Assembly: GCA_027487945.1 (NCBI GenBank)
Contig: JAIYCQ010000008.1
Location: 59,144-123,143, forward strand
DNA from: Caulobacteraceae bacterium
Lineage (GTDB): Bacteria > Pseudomonadota > Alphaproteobacteria > Caulobacterales > Caulobacteraceae
Length of the DNA stretch: 64,000 nucleotides
Reading direction: 5' to 3'
The notes below the pieces were generated by a model, which did not search any database, was not told the origin of the DNA, and was given only the letters and a program-made list of their open reading frames with translations. Positions 19,259-28,334 of the stretch are shown here, piece after piece; within the stretch, counting starts at the first letter, position 1; each line of letters begins with the position of its first letter. Made by a program: the position numbers and the translations under genes.

Positions 19259-20452
19259 ATGGCAAAAGCGCCCGCCCAGCCCGCCGCCGCCCGGTCTGCA
19301 GCCGCCAGGCGCGCCCCGATCGCCAAGCCGGAACCCGCGCCGGTGGCCACCGCCGCGACGACCAGCGACAAGATCACCCGCAACGCCGTGGTGATCATCG
19401 CCGTCATCGCCACCGGCTGCGCCCTCTGGCTGCTGCGCAGCATTCTTACGCCCCTGGCCCTGGCCCTGTTCCTGGCCATCATGGTCGACAGCTTCGCCCG
19501 CCGGCTGGAACACCAGTGGCCCCGGCTGCCCGACGCCCTGTCGCTGCTGGCCGCCATCGTACTGTCGCTGGGGATCTTCGGCCTCACCGTCCTGGTGGTC
19601 GCCGACAACGCCCGCAGTTTCGTGGACCAGCTGGTCAGTTATGGCCCCCGGCTCAACGGCCTGATCGCCCAGGTCTACGGCCTGTTCGCGATGCAGGCGC
19701 CGCCCTCCCTGACCGAGGTCATCACCGACCTCAATCCGCAACAGTACCTCGGGGAGTTCGCCACCGGCCTGCAGGGCGTGGCCTCCGACGCCTTCTTCGT
19801 CCTGATCTACCTGGGCTTTATCATCGCCGCCCGGCGCGGCTTCCGGCGGAAGGTCGTCGCCCTGTTTCCGAACAACCGTGATCGGGACGAGGCCATCCTG
19901 GTCTTCTCCCGCATCCGCGACGGCGTCGAACGCTACCTCTGGGTTCAGACGGTGACCGGTCTGATGATCGCCGGCGGCTCCTGGCTGGTCATGGTCCTGC
20001 TCGGGCTCGAGAACGCGCTGTTCTGGGCCTTCCTGATCTTCCTGGCCTCCTACATCCCGATCATCGGCGGCTTCATCGGCGTCATCCTGCCGCCCGTGTT
20101 CGCGCTGGTTCAGTTTCCCGGCCTCTGGCAGGCGGTGGTGATGCTGGCGGCGCTGCAGGCGATCCAGTTCACCGTCGGCAACATCATCCAGCCCAAGATG
20201 CAGGGCGACAGCCTGAACATCGATCCCGTGGTCGTGCTTCTGGCGCTGGCCGCCTGGGGCCTGCTCTGGGGCCTGCCGGGCATGTTCCTCTCCACGCCCC
20301 TGGCGGTGATGGCGATGATCATCCTTGCGGAGTTCGACGGCTCGCGCTGGATCGCCATCCTGATGAGCGAGAACGGCGACCCCCAGGGGCTGGACGAGCA
20401 CGGCCGGCGCCGCCGCGGGCGGATTTTCGCCGATTCCCGCGAGAACTCTTGA
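19259..20452 (+). CDS. AI-2E family (PerM-like) transporter
   Basis: 397 residues from the ATG at 19259, which has a GAGGA Shine-Dalgarno sequence (the upstream TTG at 19208 lacks one). An Ala/Pro-rich cytoplasmic N-terminus of about 45 residues is followed by eight or so membrane helices with the family features SILTPLALALFLAIMVD, SYIPIIGGFIGVILP and FTVGNIIQPKMQGDSL. Members export small molecules or act as antiporters; the named AI-2 export role does not apply to every homologue. The long PIIGG loop region matches the family well. Confidence 0.9.
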   Translation: MAKAPAQPAAARSAAARRAPIAKPEPAPVATAATTSDKITRNAVVIIAVIATGCALWLLRSILTPLALALFLAIMVDSFARRLEHQWPRLPDALSLLAAIVLSLGIFGLTVLVVADNARSFVDQLVSYGPRLNGLIAQVYGLFAMQAPPSLTEVITDLNPQQYLGEFATGLQGVASDAFFVLIYLGFIIAARRGFRRKVVALFPNNRDRDEAILVFSRIRDGVERYLWVQTVTGLMIAGGSWLVMVLLGLENALFWAFLIFLASYIPIIGGFIGVILPPVFALVQFPGLWQAVVMLAALQAIQFTVGNIIQPKMQGDSLNIDPVVVLLALAAWGLLWGLPGMFLSTPLAVMAMIILAEFDGSRWIAILMSENGDPQGLDEHGRRRRGRIFADSRENS

Positions 20453-20590
20453 ACCCTCCGTAAGGGCGCCTATCTGAAGTTCAGTCCGGGGCGCACTCCC
20501 CTGCCCCCCGGACCCCCCGGCGCCCCGCCCTCCCCCGAAAGGGCGCCGCGAAGAAAGCGCCGCGTCATCCCCCCTGACGCCGCGTTCGGA

Positions 20591-20619
20591 GCGCCGCCGG
20601 ACCCCCCCTCCGGCGGCGC
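20591..20619 (+). terminator. strong hairpin downstream of the AI-2E exporter gene
   Basis: GCGCCGCCGGA and TCCGGCGGCGC form a perfect 11-base GC-rich stem around a seven-C loop. Only a short, weak T-run (TTCCGTTT) follows, but position and stability fit a terminator for the exporter gene. It lies in the 312-base gap (20453-20764) before gdhZ; from 20620 to 20764 I see a GC-rich leader with no recognised riboswitch. Confidence 0.6.
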
Positions 20620-20764
20620 ATTCCGTTTCGGAACCGGAACGGTCGGGCCATAGCCTGGACGACAGGGGCGACGTAACGGAAAGTTCTTGCCTAAACCGCC
20701 GGGTCACGGTTGATCCGCAACCCAAGCGGGCTAGGCTCGCGGGAACGATCCACGGGGAAACGCC

Positions 20765-23700
20765 ATGAAAGGCGAAAGCCTTCACCCTGCCGCGCAGGGC
20801 CTCGACGCCGCCGGCTTGACCACCGCCTTCGCAACCGCCCTCGGTCGAAAGCCCGGCGCGCTGAAAGCCGACGAAGCCGCCTTCATCGGCCAGATCGCCG
20901 CAAACGCCCTCGCCGAGGAATTGCCGCAGAACGCGCTGGCCGACATCGCCGTCGCCCTTGCGGCGTTCTGGACCTTCGGCGATGCCGTGCGCGGCGACGC
21001 CCCCGCCATCCGCATCCGCCCCTGGACCGGTCCCGGCGGCGCCTGGGGCCGCGATCTCCTCGAGATCATCCAGCCGGACAGGCCCTTCCTCGTCGACTCG
21101 ATCATGGGCGAGATCGCCGAGGCCGGATTCCCGATCCGCGCCCTGTTCCACCCGGTGGTCGAACGCGACGGCCGCCGGCTGTCGATGATCCAGGTGCATC
21201 TCGACCCGCTGGGCGCCGACCGCGAGCAGGCGCTGATCGCCGCGCTGGAGGTCACCCTCGCCGATGTCCGCCGGGCGGTCGAGGACTTCGACGCCATGCA
21301 GGCGCTGATGCGCCGGACGATCGAGGAGCTGGCCGCGGCGCGGGTCACGACCTCGCCGGAGGCCCTGGCCGAGGATATCGCCTTCCTCGAGTGGCTGGAG
21401 GGCGAGGAGTTCGTCTTCCTGGGCGCCCGGGTCTACGAGTACCCGCGCACGGCCGACGGCGGCTATGCGTCGGAGGAGCCGCTCTATCCGGCCGAGGGCA
21501 ACCTCGGCGTCCTTCGGGACCCCGAGCAGCGCGTGCTGCGCCGGGCCAGCGAGCCCGCCATCCTGTCGAAGACGCTGCAGCAGCATCTGGAAAGCACGCC
21601 GCCGCTCACCGTGGCCAAGTCCAACCTGCGCTCGCGCGTCCACCGGCGCGGCTACATGGACTATGTCGGGATCAAGCGGTACGGCCCCGACGGTCGGCCC
21701 TCGGGCGAGGTCCGCTTCGTCGGCCTGTTCACCGCCGAGGCCTATGACGCGCCCGCCCGTGACGTGCCCCTGATCCGGCGCAAGGTGGCCGGCGTGCTGG
21801 CCCGCGCCGGGGTGACCAGCGGCGGCCACAGCGAAAAGCGCCTGCGCAACATCCTCGAGACCTGGCCCCGCGACGAGCTGTTCCAGACCTCGGAGGAGGA
21901 GCTTCAGGTCCTGGCCCTCGGCGTGATGCACCTGCACGACCGCCCCCGCGTGCGCATCTTCGCCCGCCGCGACCCGTTCAACCGGTTCGTGTCGGTGCTG
22001 ATGTTCGTACCGCGCGAACGCTATGACTCCGGCGTCCGGGAGCGGGCCGGCCGCATCCTGGCCGAGGCGTTCAACGGTCGGGTCTCGGCCTGGTATCCCA
22101 GCTTCTCCGACGCCCCGCTGGCGCGGGTTCACTTCATCCTGGGGCTGGAGCCCGGCGCCCCGGCCGAGCCGGACCTGGCGGTGGTCGAGGCGGAGATCGC
22201 CGAGACGGCCCGCACCTGGGGCGACCGCTTCGACGCCGCCGTCCGCGCCGCGCCGCCGACCGGCGGGGTCGCCGCGACCCTCGCCCGCTGGGCCGGCGGC
22301 TTCAGCACCGGCTACCGTGAATACTACCCCGCCGACGAGGCCCTGATCGACCTGGCCGAGATCGACGCCATGGGAGACGTGGGCTTCCGCACCCGCGCCT
22401 TCCGCAATGTCGGCGACCCGGCGATCCGCTTCCGGTTCAAGATCTACCGCCGCGGCGGCTCGGCCCCGCTGTCGGAGGTCATGCCGATCCTCGAGCACAT
22501 GGGCCTCAAGGCCCTGATCGAGGACGCTTTCGAACTGACGCCCACCGTCGCCGACGGCGGCCGCGAGACCGTCTGGGTCCATGAGTTCCTTCTCGAGGAC
22601 GAGGGCGGCGAGCACCTGGTCTTCGCCGATGTGCAGGACGCCTTCGAGTCCGCCTTCACCGCCGTCTGGACGGGCCGGACCGAGAGCGACGGCTTCAACC
22701 GGCTGGTGCTGGAGCTGGGCGTGTCCTGGCGCGACGCGGCGCTGATCCGGGCGCTGGCCCGCTATCGCCAGCAGTCCGGTCTCGACCCCAGCCAGGCCGT
22801 GCAGGAGCAGGCGCTGAAGGATCACCCGGGCGTGGCGCGGCTGATCCTCGACCTGTTCCGCATCAAGTTCGACCCGGCGATCGCCGTCGACATCAAGGCC
22901 CGCGAGACCCAGGCTGTGGCGGTGATGGACGAGATCACCCAGGCGCTGCAGGCGGTCGAGAGCCTCGACCACGACCGCGTCCTGCGCCGCCTCGCCCTGC
23001 TGGTCGGGGCGGTCAAGCGGACCAACTTCTACCAGACCGGCGAGGACGGACGGCCCAAGCCCTACATCGCGTTCAAGGTCGCCAGCCGCGAGCTGGACGA
23101 CCTGCCGGCGCCCAAGCCCTATCGCGAGATCTTCGTCTCCGCCCCGCATGTCGAGGGCGTGCACCTGCGCTTCGGCCCCGTAGCCCGGGGCGGGCTGCGC
23201 TGGTCGGACCGCCGCGACGACTTCCGCACCGAGGTGCTGGGCCTGGTCAAGGCGCAGCAGGTCAAGAACGCGGTCATCGTGCCGGTCGGCTCCAAGGGCG
23301 GCTTCTATCCCAAGCATCTGCCGCGGGGCGGAACGCCGGACGCGGTCCGCGCCGAGGGTGTCCGCGCCTACCGCACCTTCCTGTCGGGCCTGCTCGACAT
23401 CACCGACAACATCGCCGTCGACAACAGCGTCGTGCGCCCGCCGGCGGTGATCGCCCACGAGGGTGACGACCCCTACCTGGTCGTGGCCGCCGACAAGGGC
23501 ACGGCCACCTTCTCCGACATCGCCAACAGCCTGGCCGAGGACTATGGCTTCTGGCTGGGTGACGCCTTCGCCTCCGGCGGCTCGGCCGGCTACGACCACA
23601 AGGTCATGGGCATCACCGCCCGCGGCGCCTGGGAAGCGGTCAAGCGCCACTTCCGCGAGGCCGGCAAGGACATCCAGACCACCGACTTCACCGTTGTCGG

Positions 23701-25627
23701 CGTCGGCGACATGTCCGGCGACGTGTTCGGCAACGGCATGCTGCTCAGCCGCCACATCCGGCTGATCGCCGCCTTCGACCACCGGCACATCTTCATAGAC
23801 CCGAACCCCGACAGCGCCTCGTCCTTCGAGGAGCGCCAGCGGATGTTCCTGCTGCCGCGCTCGTCCTGGGACGACTACGACCGCAGCAAGATCTCCGCCG
23901 GCGGCGGCGTCTTCGCGCGGAACCTGAAGTCGATCCCGCTGACGCCCGAGATCAAGGCGGCGCTGGAGATCAAGGCCGACGCCGTCTCCCCGGCCGAGCT
24001 GATGACCGCCATCCTGAAGGCGAAGGCCGAGCTGCTCTATCTCGGCGGCATCGGCACCTATGTGAAGGCGAAGGGCGAGACCAACGCCGACGCCGGCGAC
24101 AAGGCCAACGACGCCCTGCGCGTCAACGGCGCCGACCTGCGGGTCAGCGTCGTCGGCGAGGGCGCCAATCTCGGCCTCACCCAGGCCGGCCGCATCGAGT
24201 TCGCCCGCGCCGGCGCCGGCGGGCACGGCGGCCGGATCAACACCGACGCCATCGACAACTCCGCCGGGGTCGACAGCTCCGACCATGAGGTCAACATCAA
24301 GATCCTCACCGGCATGGTCGAGCGGGCCGGCAAGATCACCAGCCGGGAGGACCGAAACCTCCTGCTGGCCTCGATGACGGACGAGGTCGCCGAGCATGTG
24401 CTGGCTCACAACTACGACCAGACCCTGGCCATCTCCCTGCTGGAGCAGGACGCCGCCGCCGAGCTGGAGAACCACGGCCGGTTCATGACCGAACTGGAGG
24501 CCAGCGGCCGTCTGAGCCGCAAGGTCGAGGGTCTGCCAGACGTCGCCCAGATGGCCGAGCTGGCCTCGGGCGGCGCGGGCCTGACCCGGCCGGAGCTGGC
24601 GGTGCTGCTGGCCTACGGCAAGCTCGATCTCTTCGACGAGATCGTCGCGTCCAAGGCCCCGGACGATCCCGCCTTCGAACAGGTGCTGGAGGCCTATTTC
24701 CCAGTGCCGCTCGGCCGCTTCGACGACGAGATGAAGCGTCACCGGCTGCGGCGCGAGATCATCGCCACCGTGATCGACAACGAGCTGATCAACATCTGCG
24801 GCCCGACCTTCCCCTCGCGCCTGCGGGCGGCGGCCGGCTGCGACACCCGGGCCCTGGTCACCGGCTTCGAGGCCGCCCGGCGGATCCTCGGCTTCGGCGA
24901 GACCTGGGATGCGGTGGCCGCCCTGGACGGCAAGGCCCCCGCCGAGGGTCAGCTGGCGCTGTTCCGCGCCCTGACCCACACCCTGCGCAGCCAGACCTAC
25001 TGGATGGCGCGCCGGGCCGGCGACGGCGGCGTCGACGCGCTGACCGCCCGCTACGGCGCGGGTATGGACGAGCTGCGCGCCCTGACGCCCGGCATCCTGT
25101 CCGGCTTCGAGCAGAAGAATGTGGCCCGGCGGGCGGCGCTGTTCGTCAAGGACGGGGCCCCCGAGGCCCTGGCCCAGAGGATCGCGGCCCTGCAGCCGTT
25201 GACCACGGCGACCGAGCTGGTCGATCTGGCCAGCGGCCTCGGCTGGCCGGTGGCGGCAGCCGCCCGGCTGTACCACCAGGTCGGCGCGGCCTTCAGCTTC
25301 GACCGCCTGCGGGCGGCGGCGGGCGAGAAGCGCGGCGGCGACCACTTCGAGCGGATGGCCGTCCGTCGCCTCGTCGAGGACATGCTGGCCGAGCAGGCCC
25401 AGGTGACCCGGGCGGTGATGACCTTCGCCGGCGCCGCCGACGCGGCGGGCACGCCGGAGCAGGCGAAGTCGACCGTCGCCTCCTGGGCGCAGCTGCACTC
25501 CGGCCCCGGCCGGGCGGTCAAGCGCACCATCGAGGAGATCGAACAGGCCGGCGGCGGCTGGACCTTCGCCAAGCTGACCATCGCCAACGCCGCGTTGCGT
25601 GAGCTGGCGACGGTGGCGGCGGGGTAG
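20765..25627 (+). CDS. gdhZ: NAD-specific glutamate dehydrogenase, GDH-180 type
   Basis: 1620 residues, the very long GDH class: a roughly 700-residue N-terminal regulatory part with ACT-like segments, then a catalytic Glu/Phe/Leu/Val-dehydrogenase core near residues 770-1230. The core has GLRWSDRRDDFRTEVLGLVKAQQVKN (substrate lysines), VGSKGGF, VVGVGDMSGDVFGNGML (NAD-binding) and VVGEGANLGLTQAGR. It converts glutamate and NAD+ to 2-oxoglutarate and ammonia. In Caulobacter crescentus this enzyme (GdhZ) also acts with KidO to control FtsZ, tying cell division to nutrition; I infer that role only by homology. Confidence 0.95.
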   Translation: MKGESLHPAAQGLDAAGLTTAFATALGRKPGALKADEAAFIGQIAANALAEELPQNALADIAVALAAFWTFGDAVRGDAPAIRIRPWTGPGGAWGRDLLEIIQPDRPFLVDSIMGEIAEAGFPIRALFHPVVERDGRRLSMIQVHLDPLGADREQALIAALEVTLADVRRAVEDFDAMQALMRRTIEELAAARVTTSPEALAEDIAFLEWLEGEEFVFLGARVYEYPRTADGGYASEEPLYPAEGNLGVLRDPEQRVLRRASEPAILSKTLQQHLESTPPLTVAKSNLRSRVHRRGYMDYVGIKRYGPDGRPSGEVRFVGLFTAEAYDAPARDVPLIRRKVAGVLARAGVTSGGHSEKRLRNILETWPRDELFQTSEEELQVLALGVMHLHDRPRVRIFARRDPFNRFVSVLMFVPRERYDSGVRERAGRILAEAFNGRVSAWYPSFSDAPLARVHFILGLEPGAPAEPDLAVVEAEIAETARTWGDRFDAAVRAAPPTGGVAATLARWAGGFSTGYREYYPADEALIDLAEIDAMGDVGFRTRAFRNVGDPAIRFRFKIYRRGGSAPLSEVMPILEHMGLKALIEDAFELTPTVADGGRETVWVHEFLLEDEGGEHLVFADVQDAFESAFTAVWTGRTESDGFNRLVLELGVSWRDAALIRALARYRQQSGLDPSQAVQEQALKDHPGVARLILDLFRIKFDPAIAVDIKARETQAVAVMDEITQALQAVESLDHDRVLRRLALLVGAVKRTNFYQTGEDGRPKPYIAFKVASRELDDLPAPKPYREIFVSAPHVEGVHLRFGPVARGGLRWSDRRDDFRTEVLGLVKAQQVKNAVIVPVGSKGGFYPKHLPRGGTPDAVRAEGVRAYRTFLSGLLDITDNIAVDNSVVRPPAVIAHEGDDPYLVVAADKGTATFSDIANSLAEDYGFWLGDAFASGGSAGYDHKVMGITARGAWEAVKRHFREAGKDIQTTDFTVVGVGDMSGDVFGNGMLLSRHIRLIAAFDHRHIFIDPNPDSASSFEERQRMFLLPRSSWDDYDRSKISAGGGVFARNLKSIPLTPEIKAALEIKADAVSPAELMTAILKAKAELLYLGGIGTYVKAKGETNADAGDKANDALRVNGADLRVSVVGEGANLGLTQAGRIEFARAGAGGHGGRINTDAIDNSAGVDSSDHEVNIKILTGMVERAGKITSREDRNLLLASMTDEVAEHVLAHNYDQTLAISLLEQDAAAELENHGRFMTELEASGRLSRKVEGLPDVAQMAELASGGAGLTRPELAVLLAYGKLDLFDEIVASKAPDDPAFEQVLEAYFPVPLGRFDDEMKRHRLRREIIATVIDNELINICGPTFPSRLRAAAGCDTRALVTGFEAARRILGFGETWDAVAALDGKAPAEGQLALFRALTHTLRSQTYWMARRAGDGGVDALTARYGAGMDELRALTPGILSGFEQKNVARRAALFVKDGAPEALAQRIAALQPLTTATELVDLASGLGWPVAAAARLYHQVGAAFSFDRLRAAAGEKRGGDHFERMAVRRLVEDMLAEQAQVTRAVMTFAGAADAAGTPEQAKSTVASWAQLHSGPGRAVKRTIEEIEQAGGGWTFAKLTIANAALRELATVAAG

Positions 25628-25631
25628 GCCG

Positions 25632-26399
25632 TCAGACCACCGCCGCCCGCAAGGCCGTCACATAGAACCCCCGCGCCTGGGCGCTGAGGTCGGGGCGGTA
25701 GCGGGTGCGCGGGTCATTGGCGTCGTCGTCGTCGAAGGCGTGGGTAGCGTCCGGGAACAGCAGGGTATCGACCGACAGGCCGTCGCGCTTCAGTCGCTCA
25801 AGCGACCTCTGGGGATGGCGCACCCCGACCACGGCGTCCCTGCCGCCCAGCACCGCGAAGACCTTCGGCCGCGCGCCTTGCCAGCCCCGGGCCGAGGTCA
25901 GGGACGGGAAGGCCGCGTAGGGATAGACGAGGAAGGTCCCGCGAACGCCCTTGAGGAGCTCCGGCCCGGCGTCGCCGAGGCCGGTCATCCGGGCCGCGCC
26001 GTCGCCCTGGGCCATGGCGTCCATGATCGTCCAGCCGCCGTGGCTCCAGCCGGCCGCCACCACCCGCGAGGCGTCGGCCCAGCTCTGGCCGCGCAACCAG
26101 TGCATGACCGCATAGAGATCCGCCACCCGCTGGGCCCCGCGCAGGGTCGCGCCGGTGCAGACCAGCAGGCTGCCGTCCATCCGCGACATCCCGCGCGGCC
26201 GGAAGCTGTCGACGATCACCACCGCGAACCCGGCCTTAACCGCCTCCGCGGCGTAGGCCTTCTGGAACGGCTGGGCCCCGGCGCAGCCGTGCAGCTGCAC
26301 CGCCACTGGAAACGGCCCCGGGCCGAACGGCTTGCTGACCGTGAAACCGGGCGAGATTCGCTCTGCGTGGCCGGCGACGGTGGTGGGGAGGGCTGCCAT
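25632..26399 (-). CDS. dienelactone-hydrolase-family alpha/beta hydrolase
   Basis: 255 residues. The nucleophile is Ser119 in GWSHGG, the acid lies in LGGRDAVVG and the base His is in DATHAFDDDD, so the triad is complete; CAGAQPF follows the HG oxyanion motif. No signal peptide is evident. It is convergent with gdhZ (4-base gap). The putative -10 hexamer ends seven bases before this ATG, so the transcript is probably leaderless. The palindrome at 26410-26429 would make it repressible by a TetR-type regulator encoded elsewhere. Substrate unknown. Confidence 0.88.
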   Translation of the reverse strand: MAALPTTVAGHAERISPGFTVSKPFGPGPFPVAVQLHGCAGAQPFQKAYAAEAVKAGFAVVIVDSFRPRGMSRMDGSLLVCTGATLRGAQRVADLYAVMHWLRGQSWADASRVVAAGWSHGGWTIMDAMAQGDGAARMTGLGDAGPELLKGVRGTFLVYPYAAFPSLTSARGWQGARPKVFAVLGGRDAVVGVRHPQRSLERLKRDGLSVDTLLFPDATHAFDDDDANDPRTRYRPDLSAQARGFYVTALRAAVV

Positions 26400-26406
26400 G
26401 GCGGCC

Positions 26407-26435
26407 AGTATGTGAGCGCTCGCTCACATGGTCAA
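26407..26435 (-). promoter_or_regulatory. predicted sigma70-type promoter of the hydrolase gene with operator in the spacer
   Basis: On the minus strand, TTGACC (26430-26435) and CATACT (26407-26412) are separated by exactly 17 bases. The start codon at 26399 is seven bases after the -10, which places the transcription start at or next to the ATG. A leaderless mRNA is therefore predicted, a common arrangement in Caulobacter. Confidence 0.6.
26410..26429. promoter_or_regulatory. 20-base operator palindrome (TetR type)
   Basis: ATGTGAGCG CT CGCTCACAT is a perfect inverted repeat of nine-base arms around two bases. The TGAGCG-NN-CGCTCA core is typical of TetR-family regulator sites. It fills the spacer and overlaps the -10 of the promoter of the hydrolase gene. 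No TetR gene is adjacent, so the regulator acts in trans. Confidence 0.65.
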
Positions 26436-26466
26436 GCGTGTTGGTGCTGGCTCCTCGGCCCCGCCT

Positions 26467-26562
26467 GCTTCGACACGCGCCTGACGGCGCTGCTCAGCAT
26501 GACTATGGTGGGTGCTCTACTTTCCAGTCATCCTCAGCAGGCCCGAAGGGCCGTCTCCAAGG
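26467..26562. repeat. imperfect inverted-repeat intergenic element
   Basis: Two arms of about 39 bases (26467-26505 and 26524-26562) are imperfect reverse complements: CTTCGACACGCGCC...CAGCATGACT on one side and AGTCATCCTCAG...CTCCAAGG on the other. The sequence resembles the short palindromic repeats with TCATCCTGAG and TCGAAGGA ends that are scattered between genes in Caulobacterales. It lies between the hydrolase and purH genes and may also end purH transcription. Confidence 0.55.
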
Positions 26563-26574
26563 ACGCCCGGCGCC

Positions 26575-28158
26575 CTAGTGCCGGAACACCCGCACGCCGG
26601 TGAAGGCCATGGCCAGGCCCCGCTCGTCGGCGGCGGCGATCACTTCCTCGTCGCGGATCGAGCCGCCCGGCTGGATCACCGCCGTGGCGCCCGCCTCGGC
26701 CGCCTGGATCAGGCCGTCGGCGAACGGGAAGAAGGCTTCCGAGGCACAGGCGCTGCCCTTGAGGTCGAGGCCAAAGTCGCCGGCCCGCATGGCGGCGATC
26801 CGGGCGCTGTCCTTGCGGTTCATCTGACCGGCGCCGACGCCAAGGGTCTGGCCGGCGCGGGCGAAGACGATGGCGTTGGACTTCACATGCTTGCCGACGG
26901 TGAAGGCGAACAGCATGTCGCGGACTTCTTCATCGGACGGCGCGCGCTTCGTCACGATCTTCAGGTCGGCGGGCCTGATCAGCGACGTGTCGCGGCTCTG
27001 GACCAGGAAGCCCCCGGCCACCGAGCGGAACACTTCGCCCGGCGCATGGGCGTCGGGCAGGGCGCCGGTGACGAGCAGCCGCAGGTTCTTCTTGCCCGCG
27101 AACACGGCGATGGCCTCGTCGTCGGCGTCCGGCGCGATCACCACCTCGGTGAAGGTCTCGACGATGGCCTCTGCGGCGGCGCGGTCCAGCCTGCGGTTGA
27201 CGGCCACGATGCCGCCGAAGGCGCTGACCGGGTCACATTCCAGCGCCCGCTGGTAGGCGCTCAGCAGGTCGCCGCCGGTGGCCACGCCGCAGGGGTTGGC
27301 GTGTTTGACGATGACGCAGGCCGGTTCGCTGAACTCTGCGACCAGCTCGAAGGCGGCGTCGGTGTCGGCGATGTTGTTGTAGCTGAGTTCCTTGCCCTGC
27401 AGCTGGCGGGCGTTGGCGACGCCCGCCCGCGCCGGGCCGGCGGCGTAGAAGGCGGCCGACTGGTGCGGGTTCTCGCCATAGCGCATGGTCTGGATCAGGG
27501 TCCCGGCGATGGCCTTGCGGGCCGGCTGGGCGTCGCCCAGCTGCTGCGCGAACCAGGTCGAGATGGCCGCGTCATAGGCCGCCGTGCGGGCATAGGCGCG
27601 TGCGGCCAGTGTCTTGCGCAGGGCCAGGCTTGTGGTTCCCGTCTCCTTGAGCTGCTCCAGAACCTCCGCCATGTCGGCCGGGTCGGTGCAGACGGCGACA
27701 TAGCCGTGGTTCTTGGCCGCCGAGCGGATCATGGCCGGGCCGCCGATGTCGATGTTCTCGACGCAGGCGGCGTAATCGCCGCCGGCCGCCACCGTCGCCT
27801 CGAACGGGTAGAGATTGACGTACAGAAGGTCGATGCCGCCGATGCCGTGATCGGTCATGGCCTTCGCATGCTCGGCCGCGTCGCGGACGCCCAGCAGCCC
27901 GCCGTGCACGATGGGGTGCAGGGTCTTGACCCGCCCGTCCATCATTTCGGGAAAGCCGGTCAGGTCGCTGACGTCCCTGACCGGCAGGCCCGCCGCCGCG
28001 ATCGCCGCCTTGGTGCCGCCGGTCGAGACCAGCTCGACGCCCAGCTCGGCCAGCACCTTCGCCGCCTCGACCAGACCGGTCTTGTCGGAGACCGACAGCA
28101 GGGCGCGCTTCACCGGCGCGGCGTCGGGGGCGGCGGGATAGTCGGGGGCGGCAGGCAT
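26575..28158 (-). CDS. purH: bifunctional AICAR transformylase/IMP cyclohydrolase PurH
   Basis: 527 residues from the ATG at 28158, the usual PurH length. The N-terminal MGS-like cyclohydrolase domain has [40 protein letters not shown] and NLYPF. The C-terminal transformylase domain has [44 protein letters not shown] and the ending [30 protein letters not shown]. It carries out the last two steps of IMP synthesis. Expression is probably controlled by the ZTP riboswitch just upstream, which senses accumulation of the PurH substrate ZMP/ZTP. Confidence 0.97.
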   Translation of the reverse strand: MPAAPDYPAAPDAAPVKRALLSVSDKTGLVEAAKVLAELGVELVSTGGTKAAIAAAGLPVRDVSDLTGFPEMMDGRVKTLHPIVHGGLLGVRDAAEHAKAMTDHGIGGIDLLYVNLYPFEATVAAGGDYAACVENIDIGGPAMIRSAAKNHGYVAVCTDPADMAEVLEQLKETGTTSLALRKTLAARAYARTAAYDAAISTWFAQQLGDAQPARKAIAGTLIQTMRYGENPHQSAAFYAAGPARAGVANARQLQGKELSYNNIADTDAAFELVAEFSEPACVIVKHANPCGVATGGDLLSAYQRALECDPVSAFGGIVAVNRRLDRAAAEAIVETFTEVVIAPDADDEAIAVFAGKKNLRLLVTGALPDAHAPGEVFRSVAGGFLVQSRDTSLIRPADLKIVTKRAPSDEEVRDMLFAFTVGKHVKSNAIVFARAGQTLGVGAGQMNRKDSARIAAMRAGDFGLDLKGSACASEAFFPFADGLIQAAEAGATAVIQPGGSIRDEEVIAAADERGLAMAFTGVRVFRH

Positions 28159-28183
28159 GGTTCGGCTCTCCGGAGGATCAGAA

Positions 28184-28258
28184 GGAGCCCAGGCGCGCGG
28201 CTGTTGAGGTCCGCGCTCCCCGGTGGTGGGCCACCTCATGCGCCAGTCACGCGAACGG
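28184..28258 (-). ncRNA. ZTP riboswitch (pfl motif) in the purH leader
   Basis: On the minus strand the leader holds the conserved pfl elements in order: CGTGACTGGCG, a GGTGG...CCACC hairpin, CCGGGGAGCG, then a GCGCGG/CCGCGC stem ending in CGCCTGGGC. These match the consensus of the ZTP/ZMP-binding riboswitch, which turns on purine and folate genes when ZMP accumulates. Downstream, GGGCTCC can pair with the GGAGAGCC that contains the purH Shine-Dalgarno, which suggests translational control (inference). Confidence 0.9.
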
Positions 28259-28262
28259 GCGG

Positions 28263-28290
28263 AAAATACGGGGAGGCGGCCGGGAGTCAA
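28263..28290 (-). promoter_or_regulatory. predicted sigma70-type promoter of the purH riboswitch transcript
   Basis: TTGACT (28285-28290) and TATTTT (28263-28268) are spaced by 16 bases on the minus strand. Transcription would start near 28256, the 5' edge of the riboswitch, which is the expected position. Confidence 0.6.
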
Positions 28291-28304
28291 CTCGCGCGCG
28301 ACAG

Positions 28305-28326
28305 TCCTCCCCGCGAGCAGGGAGGA
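28305..28326 (-). terminator. weak hairpin after the heparinase-like gene
   Basis: A seven-base inverted repeat TCCTCCC/GGGAGGA around eight bases lies 9-29 bases after the stop of the heparinase-like gene and before the purH promoter. There is no T-run, so terminator function is uncertain. Confidence 0.3.
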
Positions 28327-28334
28327 AGGCGGTT

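Noticed and set aside
20620..20764. Possible riboswitch in the gdhZ leader
   Set aside because: I looked for glycine, glutamine and other known patterns and saw none of the conserved blocks; only GC-rich hairpins are present.
19139..25498. A 2119-codon open frame on the minus strand opposite gdhZ
   Set aside because: It is the mirror of a clearly conserved gene in a high-GC genome. Its translation is Gly/Ala/Val/Asp/Gln-rich low complexity without any domain, as expected for a shadow frame.
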